Source of the DNA: Gluconacetobacter aggeris
Lineage (GTDB): Bacteria > Pseudomonadota > Alphaproteobacteria > Acetobacterales > Acetobacteraceae
Reading direction: 5' to 3'
Assembly: GCF_014174395.1 (NCBI RefSeq)
Contig: NZ_JABEQD010000003.1
Location: 124,001-188,000, forward strand
Length of the DNA stretch: 64,000 nucleotides
Below are positions 53,378-64,000 of this stretch, piece by piece (within the stretch, counting starts at the first letter, position 1; every line of letters starts with the position of its first letter). The translations under genes were made by a program, and so were the position numbers. Under the pieces are notes generated by a model. It ran no database searches, was not told the origin of the DNA, and worked only from the letters and a program-made list of their open reading frames with translations.

Positions 53378-54519
53378 CCCATCAGCCTTTCGATAAACGC
53401 CGCGTAGATATCGGTCAGCGCCCGCAGGTCGGCGACCGGGACATGCTCATTCACCTTGTGCATGCTGGCACCGACCAGGCCGAATTCGGCAACCGGGCAA
53501 TAGCGGCTGATAAACCGCGCGTCCGACGTGCCGCCCCCCGTGTCCAGCCGGGGCGGACGCCCCGTCACCTCCTCCACGGCCTCGACCAGCATGCCCAGTT
53601 GCGGGCTCGGCGGGGTCAGGAACGCTTCGCCGCTGACACGGATATCGATCTCCGCCCCCGGCGCGCGGGCCCGGACGGTCTCGGTGATCCAGTGCGCCAG
53701 ATCCCTGCCCGTATGCCGGTCGTTGAAACGGATGTTCAGGCGGGCCGATGCCCGGCCCGGAATGACATTGGTGGCGTCATTGCCCACATCGACGCTGGTC
53801 ACCTGCACGCTCGACGGCTCGAACCATTCCGATCCCTTGTCCAACGGGTGCGCCGTCAGGTCCGACAGAATCGCCATCAGGCGGTGGATCGGGTTATCGG
53901 CCCGCTGGGGATAGGCTACATGCCCCTGGACGCCATGGACGACGATGCGCGCATTCAGGCTGCCGCGCCGACCGATCTTGATGACATCGCCCATATGGTC
54001 GGGATTCGTCGGCTCACCGACGACGCAGAAATCGGGAATCTGGCCGTTGGCGGCCATCCACTCCAGCACCTTCACGGTGCCGTAGGTCGCCGGGCCTTCC
54101 TCGTCGCCGGTAATCAGCAGGCTGATCGAGCCGTTCAGCGGGCGACCGCCCCCCAGATGCCGCGCCACCGCGCTGACAAAGGCCGCGATGCCGCCCTTCA
54201 TGTCGCAGGCACCGCGCCCGTACAGCACGTCGCTCCGCACAGCGGCGTCGAACGGGCCGCTGGTCCATCCCTCGATGCCCGGCGGCACCACGTCGGTATG
54301 GCCGGCAAAGCACAGATGCGGGCCCGATAGGCCCAGCCGGGCAAACAGGTTGGGCGTCCGCTCCGCACCATCGCCGAACGGCAGGTCGATGACGTCGAAA
54401 CCCAGGCGGCGCAGCGCATCGCCCAGAACGCCGATCGCCCCGCCGCTGTCGGGCGTGACGGACGGCGCGCGTATCAGCTCCTGCGCCAGCGACAGCGCAT
54501 CGATCAGTTCCGGCTCCAT
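53374..54519 (-). CDS. dapE: succinyl-diaminopimelate desuccinylase
   Basis: A 381-aa M20-family dizinc hydrolase that releases L,L-diaminopimelate. Zinc ligands lie in FAGHTDVVPPG, GRGACDMKGGIAAF and GDEEGPATYG, with SDARFISRYCPVAEFG and MHKVNEHVPV at the end. The ATG at 54519 was chosen; a TTG at 54534 overlaps the dapD stop and is also possible. With dapD it covers two steps of the succinylase route to meso-diaminopimelate and lysine. Confidence 0.96.
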   Translation of the reverse strand: MEPELIDALSLAQELIRAPSVTPDSGGAIGVLGDALRRLGFDVIDLPFGDGAERTPNLFARLGLSGPHLCFAGHTDVVPPGIEGWTSGPFDAAVRSDVLYGRGACDMKGGIAAFVSAVARHLGGGRPLNGSISLLITGDEEGPATYGTVKVLEWMAANGQIPDFCVVGEPTNPDHMGDVIKIGRRGSLNARIVVHGVQGHVAYPQRADNPIHRLMAILSDLTAHPLDKGSEWFEPSSVQVTSVDVGNDATNVIPGRASARLNIRFNDRHTGRDLAHWITETVRARAPGAEIDIRVSGEAFLTPPSPQLGMLVEAVEEVTGRPPRLDTGGGTSDARFISRYCPVAEFGLVGASMHKVNEHVPVADLRALTDIYAAFIERLMG

Positions 54520-54530
54520 CGCCGCGCCGA

Positions 54531-55376
54531 TCAATCGCGCAGCAATTCGTTGATCGAGGTCTTGGCCCGCGTACGCTCATCGACACGCTTGACGATCACG
54601 GCACAGGCCAGCGACGGCAGCGGCGCACCATCGGCACCCGCCGGCTGGCGCGGCGGCAGCGTGCCCGGCACCACGACCGAATAGGCCGGAACACGCCCGA
54701 CAAACACCTCGCCGGTCGCACGGTCCACGATCTTGGTCGACGCACTCAGGAACACCCCCATCGACAGGACGCTCCCACGCTCCACGATCACGCCCTCGGC
54801 CACCTCCGAGCGCGCACCGATGAAGCAATCATCCTCGATGATCACCGGGGACGCCTGCAACGGCTCCAGCACGCCGCCAATGCCCACGCCGCCGCTGATA
54901 TGGCAGTTGCGCCCGATCTGCGCGCAGCTTCCGATCGTCACCCAGGTATCGACCATGGTGCCGCTCTCGACGCGCGCGCCGGCATTGACGAAGCTCGGCA
55001 TCAGCACGACACCGGGCGCGACATAGGCCGAACGCCGGACGATGGCGCCGGGCACGGCGCGGAACCCGGCCTGTGCGAAGCGCGCCTGGTCCCAGTCGGC
55101 GAATTTCAGCGGCACCTTGTCGAAGAACGGCGCGGGGGCCGCCTGCATGACCGCGCTGTCGTTCAGCCGGAACGACAGCAGCACCGCCTTCTTCAGCCAT
55201 TCATTGACCACCCAGCCGGAATCGGAGGGTGCTGCAACGCGCAGCATGCCGGCATCCAGCCCGGCCAGCGCCTGTTCGACCACCTCGCGGTCGGCACCGG
55301 TCGTGGCGGAGGAAAGGGTATCGCGCCGTTCCCACACCGCCTCGATATGGGTCCGAAGGGCGTGTTCGTCGTTCAT
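54531..55376 (-). CDS. dapD: tetrahydrodipicolinate N-succinyltransferase
   Basis: A 281-aa left-handed beta-helix enzyme. Hexapeptide repeats run through [21 protein letters not shown] and [21 protein letters not shown], with [13 protein letters not shown] near the end. It transfers succinyl from succinyl-CoA to tetrahydrodipicolinate. GAGGA before the ATG at 55376 supports the start. dapE follows directly. Confidence 0.96.
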   Translation of the reverse strand: MNDEHALRTHIEAVWERRDTLSSATTGADREVVEQALAGLDAGMLRVAAPSDSGWVVNEWLKKAVLLSFRLNDSAVMQAAPAPFFDKVPLKFADWDQARFAQAGFRAVPGAIVRRSAYVAPGVVLMPSFVNAGARVESGTMVDTWVTIGSCAQIGRNCHISGGVGIGGVLEPLQASPVIIEDDCFIGARSEVAEGVIVERGSVLSMGVFLSASTKIVDRATGEVFVGRVPAYSVVVPGTLPPRQPAGADGAPLPSLACAVIVKRVDERTRAKTSINELLRD

Positions 55377-55503
55377 GTCCTGCAATCCTCTGTCAGCACC
55401 GGCCCAGCCGGCGCCCGTTGTCGCCATGTGGCGGGACCATGCGAAGGAAGCCCCCGTCTGTCAACGCATCTTGCGATGCATCGCCATGGGCCCCAAACGC
55501 GCC

Positions 55504-56433
55504 TTATTCGCCGCGAATCAGCGTGCCCGGACCGGCTTCGGTAAACAGTTCCAGCAGGCAGGCATGGGGCACCCGCCCGTCCAGGATCACCGCCGCCTTG
55601 GCCCCGGCACGAACCGCTTCCAGGCAGGTTTCGACCTTCGGAATCATTCCGCCGCTGATCATGCCGCTGGCGATGCCGCGCCGCGCCTCCTCGGCCGTCA
55701 GTTCCGGGATCAGTTCCCCGTTTTCGTCCAGCACGCCGGGCACGTCGGTCAGCATCAGCAGCCGCGTCGCATGCACCGCACCGGCAATCGCGCCTGCCGC
55801 CGTGTCGGCATTGATATTGTAGGTCTCGCCCTTCTCGCCGATGCCGACGGGGGCCACGACCGGAATCAGCCCCGAGCCCGACAGGGCATAGAGCACGCGC
55901 GGGTCGATGCGCACCGGTTCACCCACAAAGCCCAGATCCAGCACCTGCTCGATCTGGCTGTCGGCATCGCGCACCGTCCGGCGCAGGCGGCGCGCGGCAA
56001 TCAACCCGCCATCCTTGCCCGAAATGCCCACGGCCAGCGCCCCGGCCTGGTTGATCAGCCCGGCCACCTGCTTGTTGACCTTGCCCGCCAGCACCATCTC
56101 GATCACGTCGACCATCGCCGCATCCGTGACCCGCAGCCCGTCGACGAAGGTCGAGGGAATCTGCAACCGGTTCAGCATCGCGCTGATCTGCGGCCCGCCG
56201 CCATGGACGACCACGGGGTTGACCCCCACCAGCTTCAGCAGCGCGATATCGTGCCCGAACGCGTTGGACAGCGAATCGTCGACCATGGCATGGCCGCCAT
56301 ATTTGACCACGATCGTATCGCCGGCATAGCGACGCAGGAACGGCAGCGCCTGGGCCAGCACGGCGGCGCGCTCCTGGGCATCCTTCATGGTCTGGACGAT
56401 ATCGCCCGTAGTCTCGCTTGTCGGTTGGCTCAT
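55504..56433 (-). CDS. argB: acetylglutamate kinase
   Basis: A 309-aa amino acid kinase, second step of arginine biosynthesis. [26 protein letters not shown] with FVDGLRVTD, and the C-terminal [18 protein letters not shown] are diagnostic. The N-terminal helix ([20 protein letters not shown]) is typical of arginine-sensitive enzymes, so feedback inhibition is likely. AGGG about eight bases before the ATG at 56433 supports the start. It follows engB by 28 bases. Confidence 0.96.
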   Translation of the reverse strand: MSQPTSETTGDIVQTMKDAQERAAVLAQALPFLRRYAGDTIVVKYGGHAMVDDSLSNAFGHDIALLKLVGVNPVVVHGGGPQISAMLNRLQIPSTFVDGLRVTDAAMVDVIEMVLAGKVNKQVAGLINQAGALAVGISGKDGGLIAARRLRRTVRDADSQIEQVLDLGFVGEPVRIDPRVLYALSGSGLIPVVAPVGIGEKGETYNINADTAAGAIAGAVHATRLLMLTDVPGVLDENGELIPELTAEEARRGIASGMISGGMIPKVETCLEAVRAGAKAAVILDGRVPHACLLELFTEAGPGTLIRGE

Positions 56434-56461
56434 CGGGTCGTGCCCTGTCTCTCGCTCGTGA

Positions 56462-57148
56462 TCAGGATAAAACCGTTTCGTCCGCCGGCGGCAGGGCCAG
56501 GCTGGCCAGTCCGGCACGCAGCTCGGGCATGCCAAGTCCATTCTCGCTGCTGGTCAGCAGGATCTGCGGATAGGCGGCGGGGTGCTGGCGCGCCAGATCG
56601 GCCACCTGGGCCCGCTTGGCCTCCAGCGGACCAGGCTTAAGCGCATCGCACTTGGTCAGGACGATCTCGAACGTCACGGCGGCGCGGTCCAGCAGGCTCA
56701 TGATCTCGCGATCCGACGCCTTGATCTCGATCCGCGCATCCAGCAGCAGGATGACGCGCCGCAGGGTGGGCCGCCCGCGCAGATACGCGAACATCATGCC
56801 CTGCCAGTCTTCCTTCACGTCCTTCGCGGCCTTGGCAAAGCCATAGCCCGGCATGTCCACCAGCGTCAGCCGGCCGCCCAGGTCGAAGAAATTGAGCTGC
56901 TTGGTCCGCCCCGGCTCGGACGAGGCCCGGGCCAGCGCCTTGCGTCCGGTCAGGGCGTTGATCAGGCTGGACTTGCCGACATTCGACCGCCCGGCAAAGG
57001 CGATCTCCGGCGCGCCGGGCGGCGGAAGCTGCTCCAGCTTCTGCGCCCCGAAGAAGAAGTCGCACGGCCCGGCGAACAGCAGCCGGCCCGCTTCGCGCAG
57101 GCGCTCCTCTTCCTCGGGCGAAGGCTGCGCGGTCACGAACTCCGACAT
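56462..57148 (-). CDS. engB: EngB/YsxC-type ribosome biogenesis GTPase
   Basis: A 228-aa GTPase. G1 is [10 protein letters not shown]2 lies in the TKQLNFF segment, G3 is DMPGYG, and G4 is TKCD. It assists late assembly of the large ribosomal subunit. AAGG eight bases before the ATG at 57148 overlaps the yidC stop region and sets the start. The yidC-engB-argB order is common in alphaproteobacteria. Confidence 0.95.
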   Translation of the reverse strand: MSEFVTAQPSPEEEERLREAGRLLFAGPCDFFFGAQKLEQLPPPGAPEIAFAGRSNVGKSSLINALTGRKALARASSEPGRTKQLNFFDLGGRLTLVDMPGYGFAKAAKDVKEDWQGMMFAYLRGRPTLRRVILLLDARIEIKASDREIMSLLDRAAVTFEIVLTKCDALKPGPLEAKRAQVADLARQHPAAYPQILLTSSENGLGMPELRAGLASLALPPADETVLS

Positions 57149-57158
57149 CAGACCAACC

Positions 57159-58928
57159 TTATTTCCGCTTGGCCGCTGCCGGCGCGGCAACGGCCTGGCT
57201 GGTCGCGCCCTGCGTGCGACGCTGGATCACCATCTGCTGCGCCATCGTCAGCAGGTTGTTCCAGCAATAATAGATCACCAGCCCCGCCGGCTGACGCGCC
57301 ATGAAGAAGGTGAACAGCACCGGCATCACCTGGAACACGCGCTGCTGCGCGGGGTCCATCGGCGCCGGGTTCAGCTTCTGCTGCAGGAACATCGTCACCC
57401 CGAACAGGATCGGCCACACACCCAGTTGCAGGTAGGGCGACAGCCCGGCCGGGTCCCACGGAATCAGGCCGAACAGGGTGAACAGATTGGTCAGGTCCGG
57501 AGCGGACAGGTCATGAATCCAGCCGAAGAACGGCGCATGCCGCATCTCGATGGTGATGTACAGATCCTTGTACAGGCTCCAGAACACCGGAATCTGCACC
57601 AGCATGGGCAGGCAGCCGCTGGCCGGGTTCACCCCTTCGGTCTTGTACAGGGCCATCATCTGCTGGTTCATCGCCATCTGGTCGTTCTTGTACCGCTCGC
57701 GCAGATCCTGCACCTTGGGCTGAAGCTTGCGCATCTTCGCCATGGAGCGGAACTGGCGCGTCGCCAGCGGGAAGAACAGCGCCTTGACCAGCAGCGTAAA
57801 GGCCATCAGCGCCAGGCCGAAATTGCCCAGCAGCGTGTTCAGCCAGTCGAGAACATAGAAGATCGGCCGCGTCATGAAGGCAAACCAGCCGAAATCCACC
57901 GCCTTCCAGAAATCCGGAATATGCAGGCTGGACTGGTATTGCTCCAGCAGGCTGACTTCCTTGGCGCCGGCAAAGACATGGCTCGCGGTCGACGCGGTCG
58001 CCCCCGCACCCACCACGGTCGGCACCTGCGCGATGAAGCCGACCTGATAGACCCCCGCCCCACCATTCGCCTGGTAGCCATAGCTGCCCGTCACCGGCGC
58101 GCCCTGCTGGGGCACCACCGCGGTCAGCCAGTATTTGTCGGTAATGCCGGCCCATCCGCCCTGCCCGGCCTTGGTCCAGGACGTATTGCCCGGCGGCGTG
58201 GCCCCAGTGCGCAAGCTCTTGTAGCTGCTCTCGTCCAGCCGCCCGTCGATGACCGAAATCGGCCCCTCATGCACCAGGTAGCCGCCGGTTTCCTCGGGCG
58301 TATAGGCCCGGCTGACACGGGCGAAGGGATAGAGCGACACCGGCTGCGCCGAATGGTTCACGATCCGCTGCTCGATCGCGAACATGTAATGCGCGTCGAT
58401 GCCCACGACGATCTGGAAGGTCACGCCCTCGCCATTGTCCCAGGACAGCGTCACCGGATGGTCGGCCGTCAGCTTCGGCGCATCGGCGCTCCACACGGTG
58501 GAGGCATCGGGCACGCGCACCTGGCCGCCGGCCAGGTTCATCCAGCCGATCTCGACGTAATTGGGCTGCGGATCGTGCGCGGCTTCCAGGATACGGACCA
58601 GCGGACTGCCGGCAGCCACCGTCTCGTGATAGTCGCGCAACACCATGTCATCCAGCCGCGCGCCCAGCAGGTCGATCGACCCGCGCACCGCCGGCGCATC
58701 GATCTCCAGCCGCGTTTCCGCCCGCGGAGACGGCACCGAGACCGGCTGGGAACTGACGCCCGCCACGGGCGCCGCGGGACGGGCCGCGTCAGACGGCGGC
58801 GTCTGCCGGCTGGTCTGCGCAGCCTGCTGCGCGACCTCCTGATGGGTCTGCTTCGGCATGAAATATTCGAAGCCAACCAGGACCATGGCGGAGAGTAACA
58901 CCGCCACGATAAAGCGCTTGGTATCCAT
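57159..58928 (-). CDS. yidC: membrane protein insertase YidC
   Basis: A 589-aa Oxa1-family insertase. It has an N-terminal signal-anchor helix, a large periplasmic beta-sandwich domain (~60-350) and five transmembrane segments from ~355 onward. Conserved blocks are NPASGCLPMLVQIPVFWSLYK and VMPVLFTFFMARQPAGLVIYY. It inserts and folds inner-membrane proteins with or without SecYEG. It follows yidD by 21 bases in the rpmH-rnpA-yidD-yidC series. Confidence 0.97.
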   Translation of the reverse strand: MDTKRFIVAVLLSAMVLVGFEYFMPKQTHQEVAQQAAQTSRQTPPSDAARPAAPVAGVSSQPVSVPSPRAETRLEIDAPAVRGSIDLLGARLDDMVLRDYHETVAAGSPLVRILEAAHDPQPNYVEIGWMNLAGGQVRVPDASTVWSADAPKLTADHPVTLSWDNGEGVTFQIVVGIDAHYMFAIEQRIVNHSAQPVSLYPFARVSRAYTPEETGGYLVHEGPISVIDGRLDESSYKSLRTGATPPGNTSWTKAGQGGWAGITDKYWLTAVVPQQGAPVTGSYGYQANGGAGVYQVGFIAQVPTVVGAGATASTASHVFAGAKEVSLLEQYQSSLHIPDFWKAVDFGWFAFMTRPIFYVLDWLNTLLGNFGLALMAFTLLVKALFFPLATRQFRSMAKMRKLQPKVQDLRERYKNDQMAMNQQMMALYKTEGVNPASGCLPMLVQIPVFWSLYKDLYITIEMRHAPFFGWIHDLSAPDLTNLFTLFGLIPWDPAGLSPYLQLGVWPILFGVTMFLQQKLNPAPMDPAQQRVFQVMPVLFTFFMARQPAGLVIYYCWNNLLTMAQQMVIQRRTQGATSQAVAAPAAAKRK

Positions 58929-58949
58929 CGGCGACCGGCCAGACTCTCG

Positions 58950-59225
58950 TTATCTATGGGAGGAACAGCAGGAGGCCCGCGCGTGCTCCCGGGTGGGCAC
59001 GGGATCGTATCCGCCGATATTCCACGGATTGCAACGCAAGATCCGCCAACCGGCCAGAAATGCGCCACGCAATGGCCCGTGGCGGCGAATCGCTTCCTGC
59101 GCATAATCGCTGCAGGTGGGCACGAAACGACAGTTGGAACCCAGGAGAGGACTGACGAACCGCTGATAGACGCGAATCGCCCCAACCAGCGCCCAGACCG
59201 TCGCGGTCCGGAGCCGACGGATCAT
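58950..59225 (-). CDS. yidD: membrane protein insertion efficiency factor YidD
   Basis: A 91-aa protein with an N-terminal amphipathic helix ([14 protein letters not shown]) and the conserved [19 protein letters not shown] motif followed by RILRCNPW. It associates with the inner membrane and aids YidC-dependent insertion. The start overlaps the rnpA stop by four bases. Confidence 0.95.
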   Translation of the reverse strand: MIRRLRTATVWALVGAIRVYQRFVSPLLGSNCRFVPTCSDYAQEAIRRHGPLRGAFLAGWRILRCNPWNIGGYDPVPTREHARASCCSSHR

Positions 59226-59572
59226 TCCGCCCCCCGCACGCCGGCCTTGCGCAAGGCCCGACGCAGGTCCTCGACCAGGGCCGTGAAATCGCGGTCCCGC
59301 GTCCCGCCCCGGCCGATCACGACCAGATCGACCCCCGCCAGCCCCTGCTCGCGCGTCACCACCCGCACGGCCTCGCGCAGGCGGCGGCGTGTGCGATTGC
59401 GAATGACGGCGTTGCCGACTTTCTTCGTTACGGTAAACCCGACCCTCGCCGGGTCGGCATCGTCACGGCCCAATGCCTGAAGCACCAGCCCAGGAGACGG
59501 CACCTTCCGTCCCTTGGATGCAACCCGGAGGAATTCGGCACGCTTCTTGAGACGGACGGAACGGTCGGCCAC
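59222..59572 (-). CDS. rnpA: ribonuclease P protein component
   Basis: A 116-aa basic protein with [18 protein letters not shown] at the start, [13 protein letters not shown] in the middle, and the RNA-binding [13 protein letters not shown] motif. It is the protein partner of RNase P RNA in tRNA 5' maturation. It lies 78 bases after rpmH and overlaps yidD, the standard arrangement. Confidence 0.95.
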   Translation of the reverse strand: MADRSVRLKKRAEFLRVASKGRKVPSPGLVLQALGRDDADPARVGFTVTKKVGNAVIRNRTRRRLREAVRVVTREQGLAGVDLVVIGRGGTRDRDFTALVEDLRRALRKAGVRGAE

Positions 59573-59650
59573 TCTTCGCAGCCCCCTATGCGCGATATCC
59601 GGACCCGGATCCCGATGATCGGGGCCCGGAACGCGACAAGACCTGATGGA

Positions 59651-59785
59651 TCAGGCCGAAAGGCGCTTGCGGCCCTTGGCGCGACGGTTGGCGATCACCC
59701 GGCGACCGCCGACAGTTTCCATACGGGCGCGGAAGCCGTGACGGCGCTTGCGGACCAGCTTGGACGGTTGATACGTGCGCTTCAC
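59651..59785 (-). CDS. rpmH: ribosomal protein bL34
   Basis: A 44-aa very basic protein: [18 protein letters not shown] at the start and [18 protein letters not shown] at the end, the full length of bL34. The initiator is GTG, with GGGGAG seven bases before it. A strong promoter lies ~94 bases upstream. It opens the operon that continues with rnpA, yidD and yidC. Confidence 0.97.
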   Translation of the reverse strand: MKRTYQPSKLVRKRRHGFRARMETVGGRRVIANRRAKGRKRLSA

Positions 59786-59878
59786 GACGCGACTCCCCGA
59801 TTGACATTAATAAACGCGACGCGGCTAAATCCCACGACGCGCCGGAGCAGCCCGAAGGCCGCCTGACCTGAGGCGCGC

Positions 59879-59907
59879 CTTATACTTCCCGTTTCCCCGC
59901 GCGTCAA
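59879..59907 (-). promoter_or_regulatory. sigma-70 promoter for the rpmH operon
   Basis: On the minus strand TTGACG (59907-59902), a 17-base spacer and TATAAG (59884-59879) form a near-consensus promoter. Transcription would begin near 59872, giving a leader of about 87 bases before the rpmH GTG. The -35 lies 20 bases from the ATG of the divergent small gene. Confidence 0.75.
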
Positions 59908-59927
59908 CGTGCAAGAGAAGAGCCTCC

Positions 59928-60194
59928 ATGCAAGGGCCCGACCCGATTTCGGACGACGATCGTCCCGATCCATCCCCCACCGGCGCGCCTGCGGGCACAC
60001 CCTCCAATTCGCTCCCCGCTTCCGGGTCGCGCTCCAAGGTTCTGCATGACATACGCGGCCTGCTGTCGCCGGCCCTGCTGTCCGCCGACCGTCTGAGCCT
60101 GCACGCGGACCCGAAGGTGCGCGAACTGGCCGAACAGATCATCCGCTCGATCGAACAGGCCGCCCACCGCCTGAAGGACCTGCCTCCAGGCTGA
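59928..60194 (+). CDS. small orphan protein with HisKA/DHp-like helix pair
   Basis: An 88-aa protein. Residues 1-35 are Pro/Ser/Asp-rich and likely disordered. Residues ~37-85 form two helices: KVLHDIRGLLSPALLSADRLS, which looks like a phosphoacceptor helix with a His followed by Asp (H-D-I-R-G, compare HDLRN in kinases), then VRELAEQIIRSIEQAAHRL. No ATPase domain is attached or adjacent. AGAGAAGAG lies before the ATG. It could be a phosphotransfer adaptor or dimerisation module; no function is known to me. Divergent from rpmH. Confidence 0.6.
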   Translation: MQGPDPISDDDRPDPSPTGAPAGTPSNSLPASGSRSKVLHDIRGLLSPALLSADRLSLHADPKVRELAEQIIRSIEQAAHRLKDLPPG

Positions 60195-60213
60195 TGGCGG
60201 CCCAGGCCCGCCA

Positions 60214-60230
60214 GCCCGGCATGGCCGGGC
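60214..60230. terminator. hairpin between two small convergent genes
   Basis: GCCCGGC and GCCGGGC pair with a 3-base loop in the 42-base gap between the orphan small gene and the single-span membrane protein gene. It is a plausible bidirectional terminator but lacks a T-run. Confidence 0.4.
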
Positions 60231-60236
60231 AGACGC

Positions 60237-60500
60237 TCAGGGTCTGAACATCGAGAAATACAGGACCCCCATATCGACGAGGAATGCGCCGAGCAGACCG
60301 CAGCAGATCAGCCCGACCATCAGCCGGTCACGCGCGTCAATCCACGACGGATCGTCGTGGAGCAGGGCAATCGTGTACCAGGACTCATTCGGCAGGGACC
60401 GTTTCGGCCCCGCCACACCGGGATGGAACATGTGCGCCTCCCCCCGGACCATCCCTTCTTCTTTGTCGCGCGTCGCGACGGGTTCGTCCGGTTGCGCCAT
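60237..60500 (-). CDS. small single-span membrane protein of unknown function
   Basis: An 87-aa protein. A soluble acidic N-terminal half (QPDEPVATRDKEEGMV) is followed by SWYTIALLHDDPSWIDARDR and a C-terminal transmembrane helix (VGLICCGLLGAFLVDMGVLYF). AGGG nine bases before the ATG at 60500 supports the start; in-frame ATGs at 60506 and 60530 are alternatives. It lies 147 bases downstream of gcvP on the same strand. Function unknown. Confidence 0.55.
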   Translation of the reverse strand: MAQPDEPVATRDKEEGMVRGEAHMFHPGVAGPKRSLPNESWYTIALLHDDPSWIDARDRLMVGLICCGLLGAFLVDMGVLYFSMFRP

Positions 60501-60647
60501 CACCATGCGCCCTGCCAGGCCCGGCCCCAAGGACGATTCGCGGCCAGTCGCAATCTCTTGAAACAGGACATATCGTCCCCAGCGCCTGCCACACGGCGAC
60601 CCGGCGCCACATGCATGACACGCCTGGAGACGATACGCCGTGTCAGG

Positions 60648-63536
<2,889 letters not shown>

Positions 63537-63648
63537 TATTCTCCGCGACAGGAACAGGAACGGCGTTGAGAGTCTGTTTTGGGAACCGGTCCGCCGAGCG
63601 CGCGCGCCGCGCGGAAGAAACGCGCCAACGCGCCGGCAGACCGATTTT

Positions 63649-64000
63649 TCAGGCGATCAGGGCGGCGTAGGCGTCGGCATCCAGCAGGGCCGCAAGCTGC
63701 CCGGCATCGGCGATGCGCAGCTTCAGGATCCAGCCCTCGGCTTCCGGATCGCGGTTGACCAGCGACGGATCGTCCGACAGCGCGGCATTGAAGCCGACGA
63801 CGGTGCCCGAAACGGGAGCATAGATGTCCGACGCGGCCTTGACCGATTCCACCACGGCGGCGCTGTCACCCTGCGCAACCTCGGTACCCTCGTCCTTCGC
63901 CTCGACGAAGACCAGCTCGCCCAGCTCCTCGGCGGCATGGGCGGTGATGCCGACGACCGCGACATCCCCCTCGACGCGCAGCCACTCATGTTCCTTCGTG
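63649..64000 (-). CDS. gcvH: glycine cleavage system H protein, 5' end outside window
   Basis: The last ~116 codons are visible, starting at [10 protein letters not shown]-like [17 protein letters not shown]. The lipoyl lysine is in [17 protein letters not shown], and [15 protein letters not shown] ends the domain. Only a few N-terminal residues are missing. GcvH shuttles the aminomethyl intermediate between P, T and L proteins. The frame runs off the right edge. Confidence 0.96.
   Translation of the reverse strand, partial: TKEHEWLRVEGDVAVVGITAHAAEELGELVFVEAKDEGTEVAQGDSAAVVESVKAASDIYAPVSGTVVGFNAALSDDPSLVNRDPEAEGWILKLRIADAGQLAALLDADAYAALIA

Noticed and set aside
63537-63648. A glycine riboswitch before gcvP.
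   Set aside because: The gap between gcvH and gcvP shows only GC repeats. The usual site is upstream of gcvT, which lies outside the window.

Overview
The window is GC-rich, densely packed alphaproteobacterial chromosome. Gene content and order point to an acetic acid bacterium (Acetobacteraceae, Gluconacetobacter/Komagataeibacter type). This is inferred from the whole set of neighbourhoods: kdsD-lptCAB-rpoN-hpf, rpmH-rnpA-yidD-yidC-engB-argB-dapD-dapE, gltD-gltB, gcvH-gcvP, an hsp20-DUF1150 pair, and a degenerate cytochrome c oxidase remnant beside ctaB. No rRNA, CRISPR array, prophage or intact insertion sequence was seen.

Left part (1-16 kb). The end of pmbA is followed by a Tim44-like membrane protein. 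Then comes a compact same-strand locus (1793-7048): an unknown 128-aa protein, two proteins carrying duplicated YbjQ-like domains, a TelA-family coiled-coil protein, a small membrane-anchored acidic protein, and a YgiC-type ATP-grasp ligase. A nitronate monooxygenase, an unknown 574-aa protein coupled to an exported peptidoglycan-binding protein, and a TetR regulator divergent from a carotenoid oxygenase operon follow. After these lies a 463-aa protein whose C-terminal half is an IS256-family transposase with a shortened core and altered catalytic residues.

Middle part (16-42 kb, mostly minus strand). The cytochrome oxidase remnant comes first: a CtaD-like protein that keeps the low-spin haem ligands but has lost most binuclear-centre ligands, then ctaB and a coxF-like small gene. 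Next are pmtA, gshB, greB, an aldose epimerase and uvrB, with an ExoX-like nuclease divergent from uvrB. A DSF quorum-sensing locus follows: rpfF, an RpfC-type hybrid kinase, and a response regulator with REC-PAS-GGDEF-EAL architecture where xanthomonads carry the HD-GYP regulator RpfG. An ABC1 kinase, pepF, the gltD-gltB operon with a palindrome at its probable promoter, and an NDUFA9-like gene complete this part.

Right part (42-64 kb). Two identical tRNA-Leu(CAG) genes each have their own promoter. They precede rnd, the kdsD-lptC-lptA-lptB-rpoN-hpf series for LPS transport, sigma-54 and ribosome hibernation (no ptsN follows), hsp20-DUF1150, def-fmt-truA, and the dapE/dapD/argB/engB/yidC/yidD/rnpA/rpmH run. 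The window ends with a small orphan phosphoacceptor-like protein, gcvP and the start-truncated gcvH. Housekeeping genes dominate. The accessory interest lies in the YbjQ-TelA-ATP-grasp locus, the exapted transposase, the altered oxidase subunit and the rewired DSF/c-di-GMP system.
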